Shown: positions 11,501 through 22,959 of the stretch, piece after piece
Layout of the letters: every line of letters begins with the position of its first letter
Position numbering within the stretch: position 1 is the first letter of the stretch
NCBI RefSeq assembly: GCF_963924675.1
Contig: NC_089234.1
Span: 63,027,588-63,091,587, forward strand
Reading direction: 5' to 3'
Length of the DNA stretch: 64,000 nucleotides
Source of the DNA: Phocoena phocoena
Lineage: Eukaryota; Chordata; Mammalia; Artiodactyla; Phocoenidae
Notes under the pieces: model-generated
Seen by the model: only the letters and a program-made list of their open reading frames with translations
The model's database searches: none
Told to the model about the DNA's origin: nothing
Position numbers and translations under genes: made by a program

Positions 11501-13682
11501 TGGTAAACACAATATAACTGTAAAAACATCCACCGTGAAAAAAGACAACAAGGGCTTCCACGTGGCAAACGTGACAGTGTCTGTGAGAAGGGTGAGATTA
11601 AAGGTAACATTTTCACTTTTCGTAATGTTGACTTACTAAACTGTAAAAAGTACACAGGGAAAAACCTAACCAGTTCTTCTCTTATGAATGAACAATCTGC
11701 AGGTCAGTGACCAGACCCAGTCCAATGTTATCAATAGGTCAAATAATGTCACTACATCGAATTGGAAAAGATCTCCTCTCCTCTCCCCTCCCCCCTTTCC
11801 TTCCCCTCCCCCTTTCCTTTCTTTTTCTTTCTCTCTCTTCCTTCTTTCCTTCCTTTCTCTTTCACTTCCTTCTTTCCTTCTTCTTTCTTCCCCCCTTCCT
11901 TCCTGTTTTGTTTTGGCTTAGTTTTAATGTTGGTATAAGGAAATTTTTAAAAATTGTTCCAGGGTCTGAATAGTAATCCTCGTAGGCACGTAGCACCCAG
12001 GATCTTGACAACTCTAGAAGCAGGAAGCACAGAAACTATGGAGGGGACTGGCTACCTGACCAGGACGGAGAAAGAGCCCGTGCCTTTTGACCAGGTGTGT
12101 TGTCACCATGAGGAGAAGTGAATGAGGTGGTGTTCTCAGAACCTATGACTCAACGCAGCAACTCATAAACTGGCCACCCTTGCTACCCCAGACACCTGCT
12201 GGCTCACTCATCAAGGTGGCTGGAAAGTGCTCCTGACTATCCCTGCTCAGCTCACGCTTAGCTATCTTGCCTTCCCCTGGGAGAGAGAGAGAGGGGTCAA
12301 CCCCAGGCCTTGACAAACGCTGACCCTCCTCCCAGAAGGACCTGGAACAGATCAGTGGAGGCTGCAATCCCACCTCCTGGGCCTGCACCTGCGCTGGTGG
12401 ACAAACATGTCTAGCCTGATTCTTGGGTGTAACTAAAGGTTAACCACCACAAAGGGGCCCAAGGAAACGAAACTAATTTGCTAGAACTAGAGGTATAAAG
12501 GTCCAAAGACTCCCCTTGAGGGCTGGAGAGACACCATGCAGGTTACATCTTTACTAAGAGGTTGTAACAGAAAATGAATTCTTAAGCAGTACTGTAGGAC
12601 TTTTCCATCTCCTTAAGAAGCTAGTAGAGAGCTCTCTGAATCTAATCAATAAATGAAAATTAAGATAACTGACTGATTTACAATATTTTAAGATTTGCTA
12701 TAACCTGCAACCCAACTCCCTAATGAACAAAATGTAGTGGGAGGTTATCCCACCCAGCACAGGAGGGCTGTCAGGTGCCATGCTTTCTTTCTTTCAGTTT
12801 GAAAAGCCAGGAGGCATCATGACACAATGGAAAGAATGCTGAAGGAGGATTCAGAGGTTTGGGTTTAATCCTCACTCCACTTTAAATACCTGGGTAATCC
12901 TGGCTAAATCCACCTGCTGGGAGGACTTCTGTTATCTATAAATTGAGAGATGCTCGTGCCCAGAGCCCTGCCACTGGCAGCTGGTGTGGGTAGAGGGGCA
13001 GGCTGGGCTCATTCTAGGCTGCCAGGAGAGAATGCTGGTGGCTGGCCCCCATTTGAGCCTTGGCAACTTTTAACCAGCCGACCTTGGAATCAATTTTGTA
13101 GACAGGTTTCTTGTGCAAAGTGGCAAAATAATGCACATCATTAAGAGCACGCCACTGGCCAACAGCACGTGCCAACAATATATATTTTGAATATTGTACG
13201 TAAAAACTCACACCCCTCTTGGTATCCATATTTATACCCTTCCAAGCATGTGAAGAATCATGTGAATTACTTTAATGAGTTCTCAAATTTTCTTTAAAAT
13301 TGACTCTTCTTTGTAGCCTTTCCCCCAAACATTCCTCACATCAAACACAATTGTCTTCAAGCTTTCTAAAGACTTTCTCCTCATCCCCTTCCCATCTGGT
13401 ATCTGAAGTCCGAGTGAAATGGAAGGCTCAGGACAGTATGCAATGTGCAGCCCATGGGAGATTCACTTCCTCTTCCCCTTCTGTGAGTTTTTACTGCCTC
13501 TGTTCACCCCGTACCTTTTCTAATAAGCTCTCTTAAATCTCTTCACATGTAGGCATGGGATCAATTAACTCTGTCAGGGAAGACTGGACCAGATATCTCT
13601 CAGCTCTGTGAGTCCTTACCTTCTTGATCTGATCCTCCTTCAGCTTGGTGAAGTAAAATGCCGTCAAGTGTACCGCAAACAT
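2428..13682 (-). CDS. HKDC1: HKDC1, hexokinase domain containing 1 (5' part of gene, coding exons 1-4)
   Basis: HKDC1 is the fifth vertebrate hexokinase. It phosphorylates glucose with ATP and, like HK1, can sit on the outer mitochondrial membrane. Four coding exons of 63, 163, 149 and 120 bp join in frame to residues 1-165; these lengths match the conserved hexokinase exon pattern. The N-terminus [11 protein letters not shown] is a short hydrophobic segment like the mitochondria-binding helix of HK1. [11 protein letters not shown] (in exon 3) is the phosphate-binding motif of the N-terminal half, and [10 protein letters not shown] (in exon 4) is the sugar-binding motif. The ATG has A at -3. 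I call HKDC1 rather than HK1 because the first exon reads MFAVHL and the gene lies next to SUPV3L1. The remaining C-terminal three quarters or more lie beyond the left edge. No break was seen in the four exons. Confidence 0.93.
2650..2798 (-). CDS. HKDC1: HKDC1 coding exon 3 (149 bp)
   Basis: The acceptor is TTTTTAATAG|AAAACGG and the donor is GAG|GTAGCA. The translation starts [18 protein letters not shown] and ends [11 protein letters not shown]. Intron 3, between exons 3 and 4, is only 102 bp (2548-2649). Confidence 0.95.
2830..3060 (-). repeat. MIR SINE fragment
   Basis: Antisense MIR-like order: a start CATTTATTGAGAGTCTGCTA, then CACAACCACCCCACAAGCCA GGTATCATTAT in the usual middle position, and a gene-like but noncoding remainder. 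Confidence 0.65.
5053..5393 (-). mobile_element. CHR-2-type tRNA-derived SINE, antisense
   Basis: The element reads right to left from GGGCTTCCCTGGTGGCACAG, through an internal CTAGAGAAAGC-like block, to an A-rich tail. Its target-site duplication AGATTGGAGGATTT is perfect at 5039-5052 and 5393-5406. The left end also contains A/T-rich filler. Confidence 0.9.
5572..5815 (+). mobile_element. L1 3' end fragment
   Basis: GGTGACCATAGTTCATAATA and GTACACCTGAAACTAATGTT followed by an A-rich tail are L1 3'UTR hallmarks. The copy is strongly 5'-truncated. Confidence 0.75.
6585..6775 (-). repeat. MIR SINE fragment
   Basis: Old antisense MIR: ATGACCTCATCTGATCCTAA is followed by ACTAATGAGGACAGGAGTAC and GGGACTTAACAAGGTCACCT. 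Confidence 0.6.
7650..8135 (+). mobile_element. MaLR (MLT1-like) LTR
   Basis: The order of landmarks fits an MLT1-type LTR: a start like TGTAATCCCCAGATCC, then GTGGGCCTAATGTAATCACA, AACACCTTGATTATAGCCC, CTGACCTCCAGAGTTGTAAG, and an end near GTTTAAAGCTGCTAAGTTTG. No internal retroviral sequence adjoins it, so it looks like a solo LTR. Confidence 0.7.
8823..8985 (-). CDS. HKDC1: HKDC1 coding exon 2 (163 bp)
   Basis: The acceptor is CTCTGTTCCAG|GTGGAC and the donor is GGCTCAG|GTGAGT. The translation runs from [16 protein letters not shown] to [14 protein letters not shown], closely matching the HKDC1/HK family. The last base pairs with exon 3 to make a Glu codon. Confidence 0.96.
9930..10130 (-). 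repeat. MIR SINE fragment
   Basis: Antisense MIR landmarks: ACAAAGTGCTTTCACGTATG, CACCTCAACTAACCTCC, and GAGACGGGGACTCCAAGGCT. Confidence 0.65.
11225..11560 (+). mobile_element. Diverged L1 fragment
   Basis: The sequence resembles old L1M 3' ORF2/UTR: TGATGTCACTTCTGGTAATC, TATCCTTAGGAAACAATCC, GAATGTCCAACAAGAGGGAA, ATTATGGCATATCCAAC. Confidence 0.6.
11764..11905 (+). repeat. C/T-rich polypyrimidine tract
   Basis: About 140 bases are almost purely C and T, built of CCCTC, CTTTC and TTCC units. It is a low-complexity simple repeat inside HKDC1 intron 1. Confidence 0.95.
12820..12940 (+). repeat. MIR SINE fragment
   Basis: Sense MIR 5' part: ACAATGGAAAGAATGCTGAA, GGTTTGGGTTTAATCCTCAC, TACCTGGGTAATCCTGG. 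Confidence 0.55.
13620..13682 (-). CDS. HKDC1: HKDC1 coding exon 1 (63 bp, start codon)
   Basis: The 21 codons read [18 protein letters not shown] plus IKK. The donor is AAG|GTAAGG. The start context GGGGAGAATGTTT has A at -3. The 5'UTR and promoter extend to the right, but I see no TATA box or CpG island that fixes the transcription start. Confidence 0.96.
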
Positions 13683-14245
13683 TCTCCCCAAGTTTGGTTT
13701 CTCCTAAGGTGAGCAGATATTTCCGTGCAGCATTCACTCCCACGTCTCTGGAGCGCTGCCCACTTCCAGTCCAGGCTGGATCCCTCCGGGGAACTAGGTG
13801 CTACAGATTAAATACTTCCAGGCTGCTTAGTTCAACGATTAAACTTTGCCCCCTGTCTCTGGTCCCTCCCTCCAGCACACACTTGATTGTCTAATAGGAG
13901 GCTCAGGATGGTAGCTGAGGGTTGGTGGAGGGTAGGCAGGGGACGGGTTGCTTGACTCTTTTGAGAATTGGGTCCCACAAAATCTCGTTGCTAAGCAACA
14001 CTCTCAAGCTAATGTCCCACCAAGCCCACTCAGCCGAGGAAAATCTTCTGAGAAGTTGGGCGTTAAACAAAGCCAACTCTCAACCAGATGAGCTGCTCTG
14101 CAAATGTCTAGTCTCAGGCTTTTCTCTTTAGTCCTTTTCTTCTCAGCACAGGAATATAACTCCTAACTCTCTGCTCCTCAAGAGCACTATCTTAATTAAG
14201 ACTAAGTATTGCCCTGGTCAGAGAGGTTTCAAGAATGTTGGGGCA

Positions 14246-14448
14246 GGGCTTCCCTGGTGGCGCAGTGGTTGAGAGTCCGCCTGCCGATGCAGGGGACATG
14301 GGTTCATGCCCTGAGCCGGGAAGATCCCACATGCCGCGGAGCGGCTGGGCCCGTGAGCCATGGCCGCTGAGCCTGCGCATCCGGAGCCTGTGCTCCGCAA
14401 CGGGATAGGCCACAACAGTGAGAGGCCCGCGTACCCCCCCCCCCAAAA
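14246..14448 (+). mobile_element. CHR-1-type SINE
   Basis: A near-full-length copy runs from GGGCTTCCCTGGTGGCGCAG to a C/A-rich tail. A 15-bp duplication AAGAATGTTGGGGCA flanks it at 14231-14245 and 14449-14463. Confidence 0.95.
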
Positions 14449-14859
14449 AAGAATGTTGGGGCAAATTCCTTAATTTGTGACCAATCAAATCTCTTAGCTT
14501 ACAGCCATTGGTAATGGAAAAAAATCAATAAAGGTTTATCTACTCACAGTGGTAAGCCAGAAAACCTTGATATCCCAGCTAATGAACCAGAAAAGAATTA
14601 TCCATGAGAAAGAATGAAGTCACCCGTACTCACTGGGAAGCTGCTGCTGGAGAGAAAAACTGAAGTCACAGACGGGAAATGTCTCAGACCACCAGGATAT
14701 TTGGTTCACTCACTTATCTCCCTCCATCATACTTGATGTGAGAAGGACCCAGAAAGGGGTCAACGTATGGGTACAACAGACTTTGCACTCTTCCCGCAGT
14801 CATTGGTCAGCTGATGAAATCAACAACAACAACGATGCTGTTAACAACAGCTGCTAACA

Positions 14860-15005
14860 TGGATAGAGCACTTACTATTTCCATTTTGTAAATGAGAAAA
14901 TTGAGGCCCAGAAAGGTTAATTTGCTCAAAATCACAAAGCCTGTAAATAGTACAGTGAAGAATGAAACCCAGGAGTTTCATTTCAGTGCCCAGCTCTTAA
15001 ACAAT
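14860..15005 (-). repeat. MIR SINE fragment
   Basis: Antisense MIR: ATAGAGCACTTACTATTTCC, TGAGAAAATTGAGGCCCAGA, AAGGTTAATTTGCTCAAAAT. Confidence 0.7.
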
Positions 15006-15089
15006 ACATAATATTGCCTTTCTTCCTTTCCCATGCAATAGATACTCAGTTAATAGCTACTACTAGCAGCAGCATTCTGTGGGGTATTG

Positions 15090-15345
15090 TCAAGAATTCC
15101 AAACACAGTTAACCCTTGAACGACACAGGTTTGAAATGCATGGGTCCACTTACATAAGGATCCTTTTCAATAGTAAATAATACAGTACTACATGATCCAG
15201 GGTTGGCTGAATCCGCCTGTAGATGTGGAATCACAGATACGGGGGAACCACTTGTACAGAGGGCCGGCTATTAATTATAAGTAAATTTTTGACTGTGTGG
15301 AAGGTCCAGCGTCCCTAACCTCTGAGTTGTTCAAGGGTCAATAGT
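15090..15345 (+). mobile_element. MER2/Tigger-like DNA transposon, internally deleted
   Basis: The left end AGTTAACCCTTGAACGACAC and right end GAGTTGTTCAAGGGTCAATA form inverted ends typical of MER2/Tigger. The interior is only about 200 bp, so it encodes nothing. Confidence 0.75.
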
Positions 15346-15788
15346 ACTTGGAAAACTAAACACACAGATATCACTTCAATAGGATCTTCCCAGTGGGGGA
15401 AAATGGCAAATGAAGAAATTCCTGACCATAACATCCCAAATACTAATCAAATGCTTACTAAAATTAGCAACTGATCTGATGTTAATGAAGGTCAGCTGGG
15501 CACCCCAGTGTTTCTCTGCTCCTATAGGCACCTGCTCTACAATACAAACGGGAAAAAAAAATGACTTTTCCTGGTCAATTTAGCTGCCTCGACTTTGTTT
15601 GCTTTGCAACTGCATAATCTCATTTATCAAGACAATTGCCAGACAATTGCCTGGGGAGAACCTTCAACAGCTGCCTCTTCAGGAGCCAATGATTCTCCAA
15701 TCAGTGCTCTTTATCCATCCATCATGTGGATGAGCCACTGGAAGTCTAGCCTAAGCCCAGGGTGTTTGATTAAAACTACTCAGATGCT

Positions 15789-15997
15789 GGGCTTCCCTGG
15801 TGGCGCAGTGGTTGAGAGTCCGCCTGCCGATGCAGGGGATATGGGTTCGTGCCCCGGTCCGGGAGGATCCCACATGCCGCAGAGCGGCTGGGCCCATGAG
15901 CCATGGCCGCTGAGCCTGCGCGTCCGGAGCCTCTGCTCCACAACGGGAGAGGCCACAACGGTGATGAGGCCCGCGTACAGCATAAAAAGAAAAAAAA
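15789..15997 (+). mobile_element. CHR-1-type SINE
   Basis: A full copy has a 17-bp perfect duplication AAAACTACTCAGATGCT at 15772-15788 and 15998-16014. Confidence 0.96.
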
Positions 15998-16959
15998 AAA
16001 ACTACTCAGATGCTTTTCTCAGACTGATATAAAACCATCTCCCAGAATGAGAAACACTATCCTTTTCAGTGTGTTTACCCCTCAGACTATGAACTCTTCT
16101 AGCTCCTTTACTTTGTCGTTTCTACAAACAAGCAAAGGCTAATCTGTAGTTGTTGACACTATTCAATTCCCCATGTGGAACTGGTATTCTGAAACAGACC
16201 TGCCGTCCCTGAGTCTGCACTGGATAACATCCTGGGCAGGTCACCCGCCTACAGGTGATAACAATATTGTCTTAATTCCTTCATTTAAAAAGTAACCTCA
16301 GGTGCAGTACGGCACCAAGGTCATTGACTTATTCAACATACGGATAAGGGGTTACAATGGCTCATGGACAAAAGGACACAAAGTTATAACCAAAGATCTC
16401 TGCAATCTAGTGGTTGCTTTTATGTGCCAGATAGGCAGCTTTGGGGATTTTAATTAGGCAAATGACACCAGAGGATTTTCAGCTATTACATCATTCCACT
16501 TTTCAATCTAAGCACATTAGCATCTACATTCCAGGTCTGAGCTAGCTGACTAAACCAAGAAGCTTAATGATTATAAAAATCACATGTATTTGAAGTCATC
16601 TAGCTCGGCCCCCTCACTTTAGAAAGACAATTAGATTATTTCACCATTCCTCATCTGATTATTTCAGTTCAACCAATGGAATTTTTCACCCTTACTAAAG
16701 CTCTATGTAGCTATTCAACGGTATACAAGTCTTATAAGCACTTAGATTCTGCGTAAGAACATCATTTGAGGGTTAGCGCTGCTAAGTGACATTTAGTTAA
16801 AACGTATTACCTGTCGGGCCCAAACCTTCCATGTAAGAAGGAACTCTCTCACATCTATACACATTTCTGTTTCCACAGAGCTGGCCCTTATGGGAAGACC
16901 TAAAGACAATATCTGCTTTCCTTTTAGTATTGAGCACAGTAGAAGGACAAGAAGAGCAA

Positions 16960-17170
16960 CACAATTTACCTATTATTTAGTAAACACTTGTATTGATACA
17001 ATGTTTACTAGGTGTTTTACAATATTAATTCCCACCACAACTATCATTCTCTCCATTTTACAGATAGAGAAACTGAGGCAAAGATCCCAAGTGGTACATG
17101 GTAGAATAGATATTTGAATGCAGGCAGTGTGGCTTCAGAGTCCATGCTTACCCACTGTGCTACACTGGCT
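16960..17170 (-). repeat. MIR SINE fragment
   Basis: Antisense MIR: TTTACTAGGTGTTTTACAAT, TTTACAGATAGAGAAACTG, GAGTCCATGCTTACCCACTG. Confidence 0.75.
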
Positions 17171-17544
17171 CTCATTAACCTGGAAGCAAACCACAGGGGA
17201 AATACAGAATCTAAGCTAGGGAAACCTAAGCTAGGGAAATACAGGACCTAAGGCCAGTGGAAAGTGCACAGGCCCTGACTTCCCACTTTGGCTATGCCCT
17301 GAGTGAAGACAAAGGCTCCAAGTTCATATCTGTAAAGGGTTCATAGCTCCATTGTGGTCATTTGCAGAATAAAAGTAAATGAGATCACATAAGAGAAGCC
17401 ATGCATCCCATAGTGGGCACACTAAAAGCATCTCTTTAATCTAAGCCTTCACCTAGTTCAGTACCCCTTCTTAAAATTGCTATTTCATCTCATCCCATTT
17501 AATCCCTTAGGATAAAAAAAATGCATGCAGCCCTTTCAGTACAT

Positions 17545-17890
17545 TCAGTAAAACATAAAATATATATTACTTATATATGGAATCTGAAAAATAAATTAGT
17601 GAATATAACAAAAAAGAAACAGACTCGCAGATATAGAGAATAAACTAGTGGTTACCAGTGGGGAGAGGGAAGGGAGGAGGGGCAAGATAGGGGTGGGGGA
17701 GTAAAAGGTACAGACTACTATGTATGAAATAAATGAGCTACAAGGATATACTGTACAACACAGGGAATGTAGCCAATATTTTATAAAAACTACAAGTGGA
17801 ATATAACCTTTAAAAATTGTGAATCACTAGGTTGTACACCTGAAATGTATATAATATTGTGCATCAACTATACCTCAATAATAAGCAAAT
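17545..17890 (+). mobile_element. L1 3' end fragment
   Basis: GGTTACCAGTGGGGAGAGGG, ATACTGTACAACACAGGGAA and GTACACCTGAAATGTATATA are L1 3'UTR landmarks. The copy is strongly 5'-truncated. Confidence 0.8.
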
Positions 17891-19015
17891 AAATAAACTT
17901 GAATAAACTTTTTAAAAAACCATAACTGTAAACCATTAGAAGGTACCAGTTCCATTTATTGGAATTATAGAAACAATTAGGAATTTTATAAATATTTTAT
18001 TCCTGTTACTAAAGAAAACAGATCTTGATTTCTGTCCCCTATTTTTTTAATGATATGTCCAAAGTTAAGTTGTCCATAATATAAAACAGTCTGCCCTGCT
18101 GGTATTCCACATGCTGCAAAAGAATAAGAAAGAGAGTGTGTGAAAGAGCAAACTGCCATAAAAGAAAGTCAAAGTAGAAACTTTCAAACCCTGCCAGCAG
18201 TTACAGTTACTATGGTGTTGCCATGGGAGCAACCACAAATGAAGCAGAAATGTTAACTTCAGCAAGTTTCAAAAGAATACTACTGATAGTTTTTTATAGG
18301 TTTATTCCTGACCCAAGAGCAGTCTGGGAATGCTCATGAAGAAATGAGCATGTATGTTAACTACAGTTCAATAAAATTAATTAATTAATTAATCTTTAAT
18401 CATTTAAAAAATGGGTGCATATTATTCTGTATGTAAATAATACCTAAATAAATCTGATATTTTTTAAAGGGGGGAAAAAAGACATCAACTGCACACAATT
18501 ATTTTTTATCACAACTGTACATTAAGAGCTGTATTTGCAAAATACATAAGTGTGGCATAAACCCACAAGGACAAGAGAGCTTAACATAATTTTGGAAGAC
18601 AGAAAGCTGACAGAGAAGTAACAGCTTAGCAGAGGAAACACTGACACCTCAGTGCCTGCAGAGAGTGACTGCACCAAGAAACGAGCAATGACATCTGTAA
18701 CTCTAGAAATGCTCAGGAATTGAAGGCCTTGATACTTCAGAAAAGCAAGAGGCTAAAAAAAAAAAAGATTGGCTAAAAGTGTATATAAAAAGCTTTCGGC
18801 TTTCAAGTCTGCAGCTACAGAGGGCCGAATGCATACTGGAATTAGACAATCAAGTAAATGAAGAGTGGATGGCAGGAGGTTGTTTTCTCTCTGCTAGAGT
18901 GGGAGGCCACAGACAAGTGAGTAGAGAAGGCTAGAATGATCCAGGTTCTGGATTAGAGTTGAGGCTATCAGTATAAACTCATGATTAGCTTAATATAAAT
19001 ACAGATGGTTAGATA

Positions 19016-19090
19016 TACTGTATATATACACACACACAATATATATATATATATATACATAAATACTTGTAGATATGTATATGTACATAA
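19016..19090. repeat. AT/TATA simple repeat
   Basis: An alternating purine-pyrimidine stretch with CA and TA dinucleotides (core TATATATATATATACATA) and no coding character. Confidence 0.85.
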
Positions 19091-20002
19091 GTTGGCATAC
19101 TCATATATATTTCCTTGCTCTGCAAGCTGAGAGACCCTGGAAGCAATGATACCCAGCAGCAACAAGAATACCTAGCACTCAGATCTTGGTTTCTAGTATC
19201 ATTCTCCACACCCCCACGGCAAAAAAAAAAAGAACCAGGGCTCCTTGGAGAAATGTCTGATTCTAGAACTAGGCAGGGTATATACAAGATGGGTCTTGAG
19301 CATCTTGTAGTGCCAAAAAAAATAAGAATGCTAAAAAAACGAAACACAGTAACAACAACAAAAACAAATGATGAGGATATATCAAAGGGACACAAGACCA
19401 ACTGAAAGAGTTTGCAGTAACCAAAGCTAGAACAATTTGAGCAACAAGATGAAGTATTACTGTATTATAACCCAAAGTATAAAATAAATACCCAATAACT
19501 AAATAAATAAATACCCATCAAGCCATACTAATATAAATAAATTGAATGAATAAATAAATATGGGAGAAAAGACAAATTTCCCACGCAGAATAACTCCCAA
19601 TAATTTATGTAGATACCCCCCCACCTCCAAGGAGGTGGAGCATATACCCCTCACTCCTGAAGTGTGGGCTGTGCATAGCGACTGCTTTCCAAAGCATACG
19701 GCATGGAAAGGCGGTGGGGAGGGGTCGGGGAGAGTACTTTACAGTGGAGAAACCTGATAAACACTACGTCAGCCAGATGATCAAGGTTAACATCAACAGG
19801 GAGGTCATGTTGATAGTATGTACCTTTGATATGGTGTGATAAGAAAGAACAGCACTTTACCTCTGTGGTCTTCCTCTCAAAACCCATAACTCCAGTCTAA
19901 TCCTAAGAAAAACATCAGACAAATCCCAATTGAGGGACATTCTGTAGAATACGTGACTAGTCTTCCTCAAAGCTGTCAAAGCCATCAAAAGCAAGGAAAG
20001 CG

Positions 20003-20300
20003 GGGCTTCCCTGGTGGCGCAGTGGTTGAGAGTCCGCCTGCCGATGCAGGGGACACGGGTTCATGCCCCAGTCCGGGAAGATCCCACATGCTGCAGAGCA
20101 ACTAAGCCCATGCGCCACAACTACTGAGCCTGCGTGCTAAGAGCCCGTGCTCCACGACAAGAGAAGCCACCGTAACGAGAAGTCTGCGCACCTCAAGGAA
20201 GAGTAGCCCCCACTCACCACAACTAGAGAAAGCCCACACACAGCAACGAAAACCCGTTGCAGCCAAAAATAAATAAATAAAATAAATTTATTTTAAAAAA
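20003..20300 (+). mobile_element. CHR-2-type SINE
   Basis: It starts GGGGCTTCCCTGGTGGCGCA, contains the long CHR-2 body (GAGCAACTAAGCCC through AACTAGAGAAAGCCC) and ends in an AAATAAATAAAT tail. It directly abuts an L1 segment and no clear duplication is visible. Confidence 0.85.
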
Positions 20301-20301
20301 A

Positions 20302-21765
20302 CAACAGTATGGTACTGGCATATATATAGTACCATATATATAGTCAGCTAATTTTTGACAAGGGTGCCAAGAATACACAATGGGGAAAGGACAGTTTCTT
20401 CAATAAATGGTGCTAGGAAAACTAGATATCCACATGCAAAAGAATGAAACTTACCCCTACAACATTCACAAAAATTAACTCAAAATCAATCAAAGATTCA
20501 AATGTAAGACCTGAAGCCATAAAACTCCCAGAAGAAAACACAGGGGAAAAGATCCTTGACATTGGTCCAGGCAGTGATTTCCTAGATAAGTCACCAAAAC
20601 ACAGGAAACAAAAACTAAAATAAATAAGTGGGACTACATTAAACTAAAGAGCTTCTGCATAGCAAAGGAAACCATCAATAAATTGAATAGACAATCTACA
20701 GAATGGGAGAATTCGTAAACCATATATCTGATAAAGGTCTAATATCCAAAATATATAAAGAACTCATACAACTCAACAGCAAAAAAAGAAAATAATCCAA
20801 TTAAAAATGGGCAAAGGACCTGAATAGATATTTTTCCAAAGAAGACATACAAATGGCTAACAAATATATGAAAAGATGGTCAACATCACTAATCATCAGG
20901 GATATGCAAATCAAAACCACAGTGAGATTTCACTTCACACCTGTTAGGATGGCTTTTATCAAGAAGACAAGAGATAACAACATTGGTGAGGATATGGAGA
21001 AAAGGAGACCCTTGTGCACAGTTGGTGGGATTATAAATTGAGTTGACCTTTATGGAAAACAGTATGGCAGTTCCTCAAAAAATTAAAAATTGAAGTACCA
21101 TATGATCCAACAATCCCACTCCTGGGTATACATCCAAAGGAACTGAAATCAGTATCTCAAAGCAGTATCTGCATACCCATGTTCATTGCATCTTTATTCA
21201 CAATAGTCGAGATATGGAAACAACCTACGTGTCAACAGCTGAATGGATAAAGAAGATGTGTATATATATATATACAACAGAATATTATTTAGCCATGAGA
21301 AAAAAGGAAATCCTGCCATTTGGAACAACACAGATGGACTTTAAAGGCATTATGCTAAGTGAGGTAAATCAGAGAAGGACAAATACTGTATGATCTCACT
21401 TATATGTGGAATCTAAGAAAACTGAACTTGTAAAAACAGAGAGTGGAACACAGTTACCAAGGGCTGGGGATGGGGGAATTGGGGCAATACTAAAGGTACA
21501 AACTTGTAACTAGTAAATAAATAAGTTCTGGAGAGCTAAGGTACAATATAGTGATTATAGTCAATAATACTGTATTATAAACTTTAAAGTTACTAAGAGA
21601 CTAAATCTTACCTACTGTTAACATAAAAAGAAATGATAAATATGTGACATGATAAAGGTATTAGCTAATGCTCCTGAAGTAATATTACAATATATAAACA
21701 CACTGCATACCTTAAAATTACAGTGTTATATGTCAATTATTTCTCAATTTTAAAAAAAGCCAGCT
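20302..21765 (+). mobile_element. L1 fragment: ORF2 3' part plus 3'UTR
   Basis: About 1.45 kb reads as the C-terminal part of L1 ORF2 (CAATAAATGGTGCTAGGAAA, CATATGATCCAACAATCCCA, TTAGCCATGAGAAAAAAGGA) followed by 3'UTR. Many stops and indels interrupt it, so no reverse transcriptase is encoded. Confidence 0.9.
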
Positions 21766-21847
21766 TACGATCCAATCAACCTACATCAAAACCCAAAAGC
21801 CTTACCCTTGTAAACAGAGCTTCCTATTAGCTTAATTCCTCACTTTT

Positions 21848-21964
21848 TTTTTTTGACCACACTGCAAGGCATGTGGGATCTTAGTTCCCCAACCAGGGAT
21901 TGAACCTGTGCCCCCTGCAGTGGAAGCATGGAGTCTTAACCACTGGACCACCAGGGAAGTCCCA
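21848..21964 (-). mobile_element. Short tRNA-derived SINE, antisense
   Basis: It reads right to left from GGGACTTCCCTGGTGGTCCA to a T-run tail. A duplication TAATTCCTCACTTTT flanks it at 21833-21847 and 21965-21979. Confidence 0.9.
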
Positions 21965-22959
21965 TAATTCCTCACTTTTAAATATGAACATAGCCAAAGA
22001 CTACTAGACACTAAAGAAAAGTTTCCAGTGGTAAAAGCAAAAACCAAGCAAGAAAAAAAAAAAAAAGTAGGAAACAGAAAAGAACTTAAAACAAAAACTA
22101 TAATATCTTTAGGGAAATAAGATATTTATTGTATCCATGAAACAAGAACAAGAGGATAACTACAAACAAGGGTGGGAGCAGGGGGGAGGGAGAGGAACTA
22201 TATGACACTTAAAAAAAAAAATTCAGTACTTTTTTCCTAGCAAGAGTTTTAAGCTCAAAAAGAGAAATTTAACTTTGAGTCATAACTGATAAAAAAACTT
22301 AAATGAATCTATAGGGAACGTCCTAATAAAACTTCTGGGAATAATTTAAAGGTGTATTCTCTAAGGCATTTTCCAATATTTTTTGATTGTATTAAACATT
22401 CATATTCTCTGGTTACATTTTACAGCACTCTTAATTAGCTTTGAGTGGTTTAAATTCCACTAATAAGATAATGGCCTCTGAGAAATACATACAGTTGTAC
22501 TAGGATTGTCTGTAAATGAATAAGGATAATACACACATGCATACATTGTAAACTTTGCTGTAACAATACAATATGATGTATTAAGTTGGTAAGGGAAGAA
22601 GAGCATTAGCTGAGGAAAATAAGAGAGGCTAAAAAGTTTTAAGATCAAGGCAAGATTTATAGTTAAAAGAATATGTGAAAATATATGAGTTCTAATATTA
22701 CTAAAAACAGGAGTCAGAATTGATAATTCAGCTGGAAATCATTTATGTGAATTTGCACATATAACTGAGTAAAAAGTCACAGTATATGGACCAGATGGTG
22801 ACAAAATTAAATCACTGTGCAGAACTTAGGAGACTAAATCATGGGAGGTTTTTCTTCTATCATCTCAGGGTAGACTCTTCTAGTGGCTGAAAGCTCCCAA
22901 GAAAAGGCCAGAGCTGAAAGCATCTACTTTCTGAGAACTCAGGACTGCCAGCTGTTAGA

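Larger units (their letters stand above)
8986..13619 (-). other. HKDC1 intron 1, noncoding
   Basis: This intron contains MIR fragments (about 9930-10130 and 12820-12940), a diverged L1 piece (about 11225-11560) and a C/T-rich tract (11764-11905). The rest shows nothing assignable. Confidence 0.8.

Noticed and set aside
14246..14448. tRNA gene candidates within CHR SINEs
   Set aside because: The SINE heads derive from a tRNA, but copies have A-tails and target duplications and lack a functional cloverleaf; they are retroposons.
19016..19090. Possible regulatory TATA cluster
   Set aside because: The alternating TA/CA run is a simple repeat in intergenic sequence with no nearby gene start.
20853..21041. 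Reverse transcriptase-like frame
   Set aside because: It is a piece of a decayed L1 ORF2 with many stops; no working enzyme is encoded.
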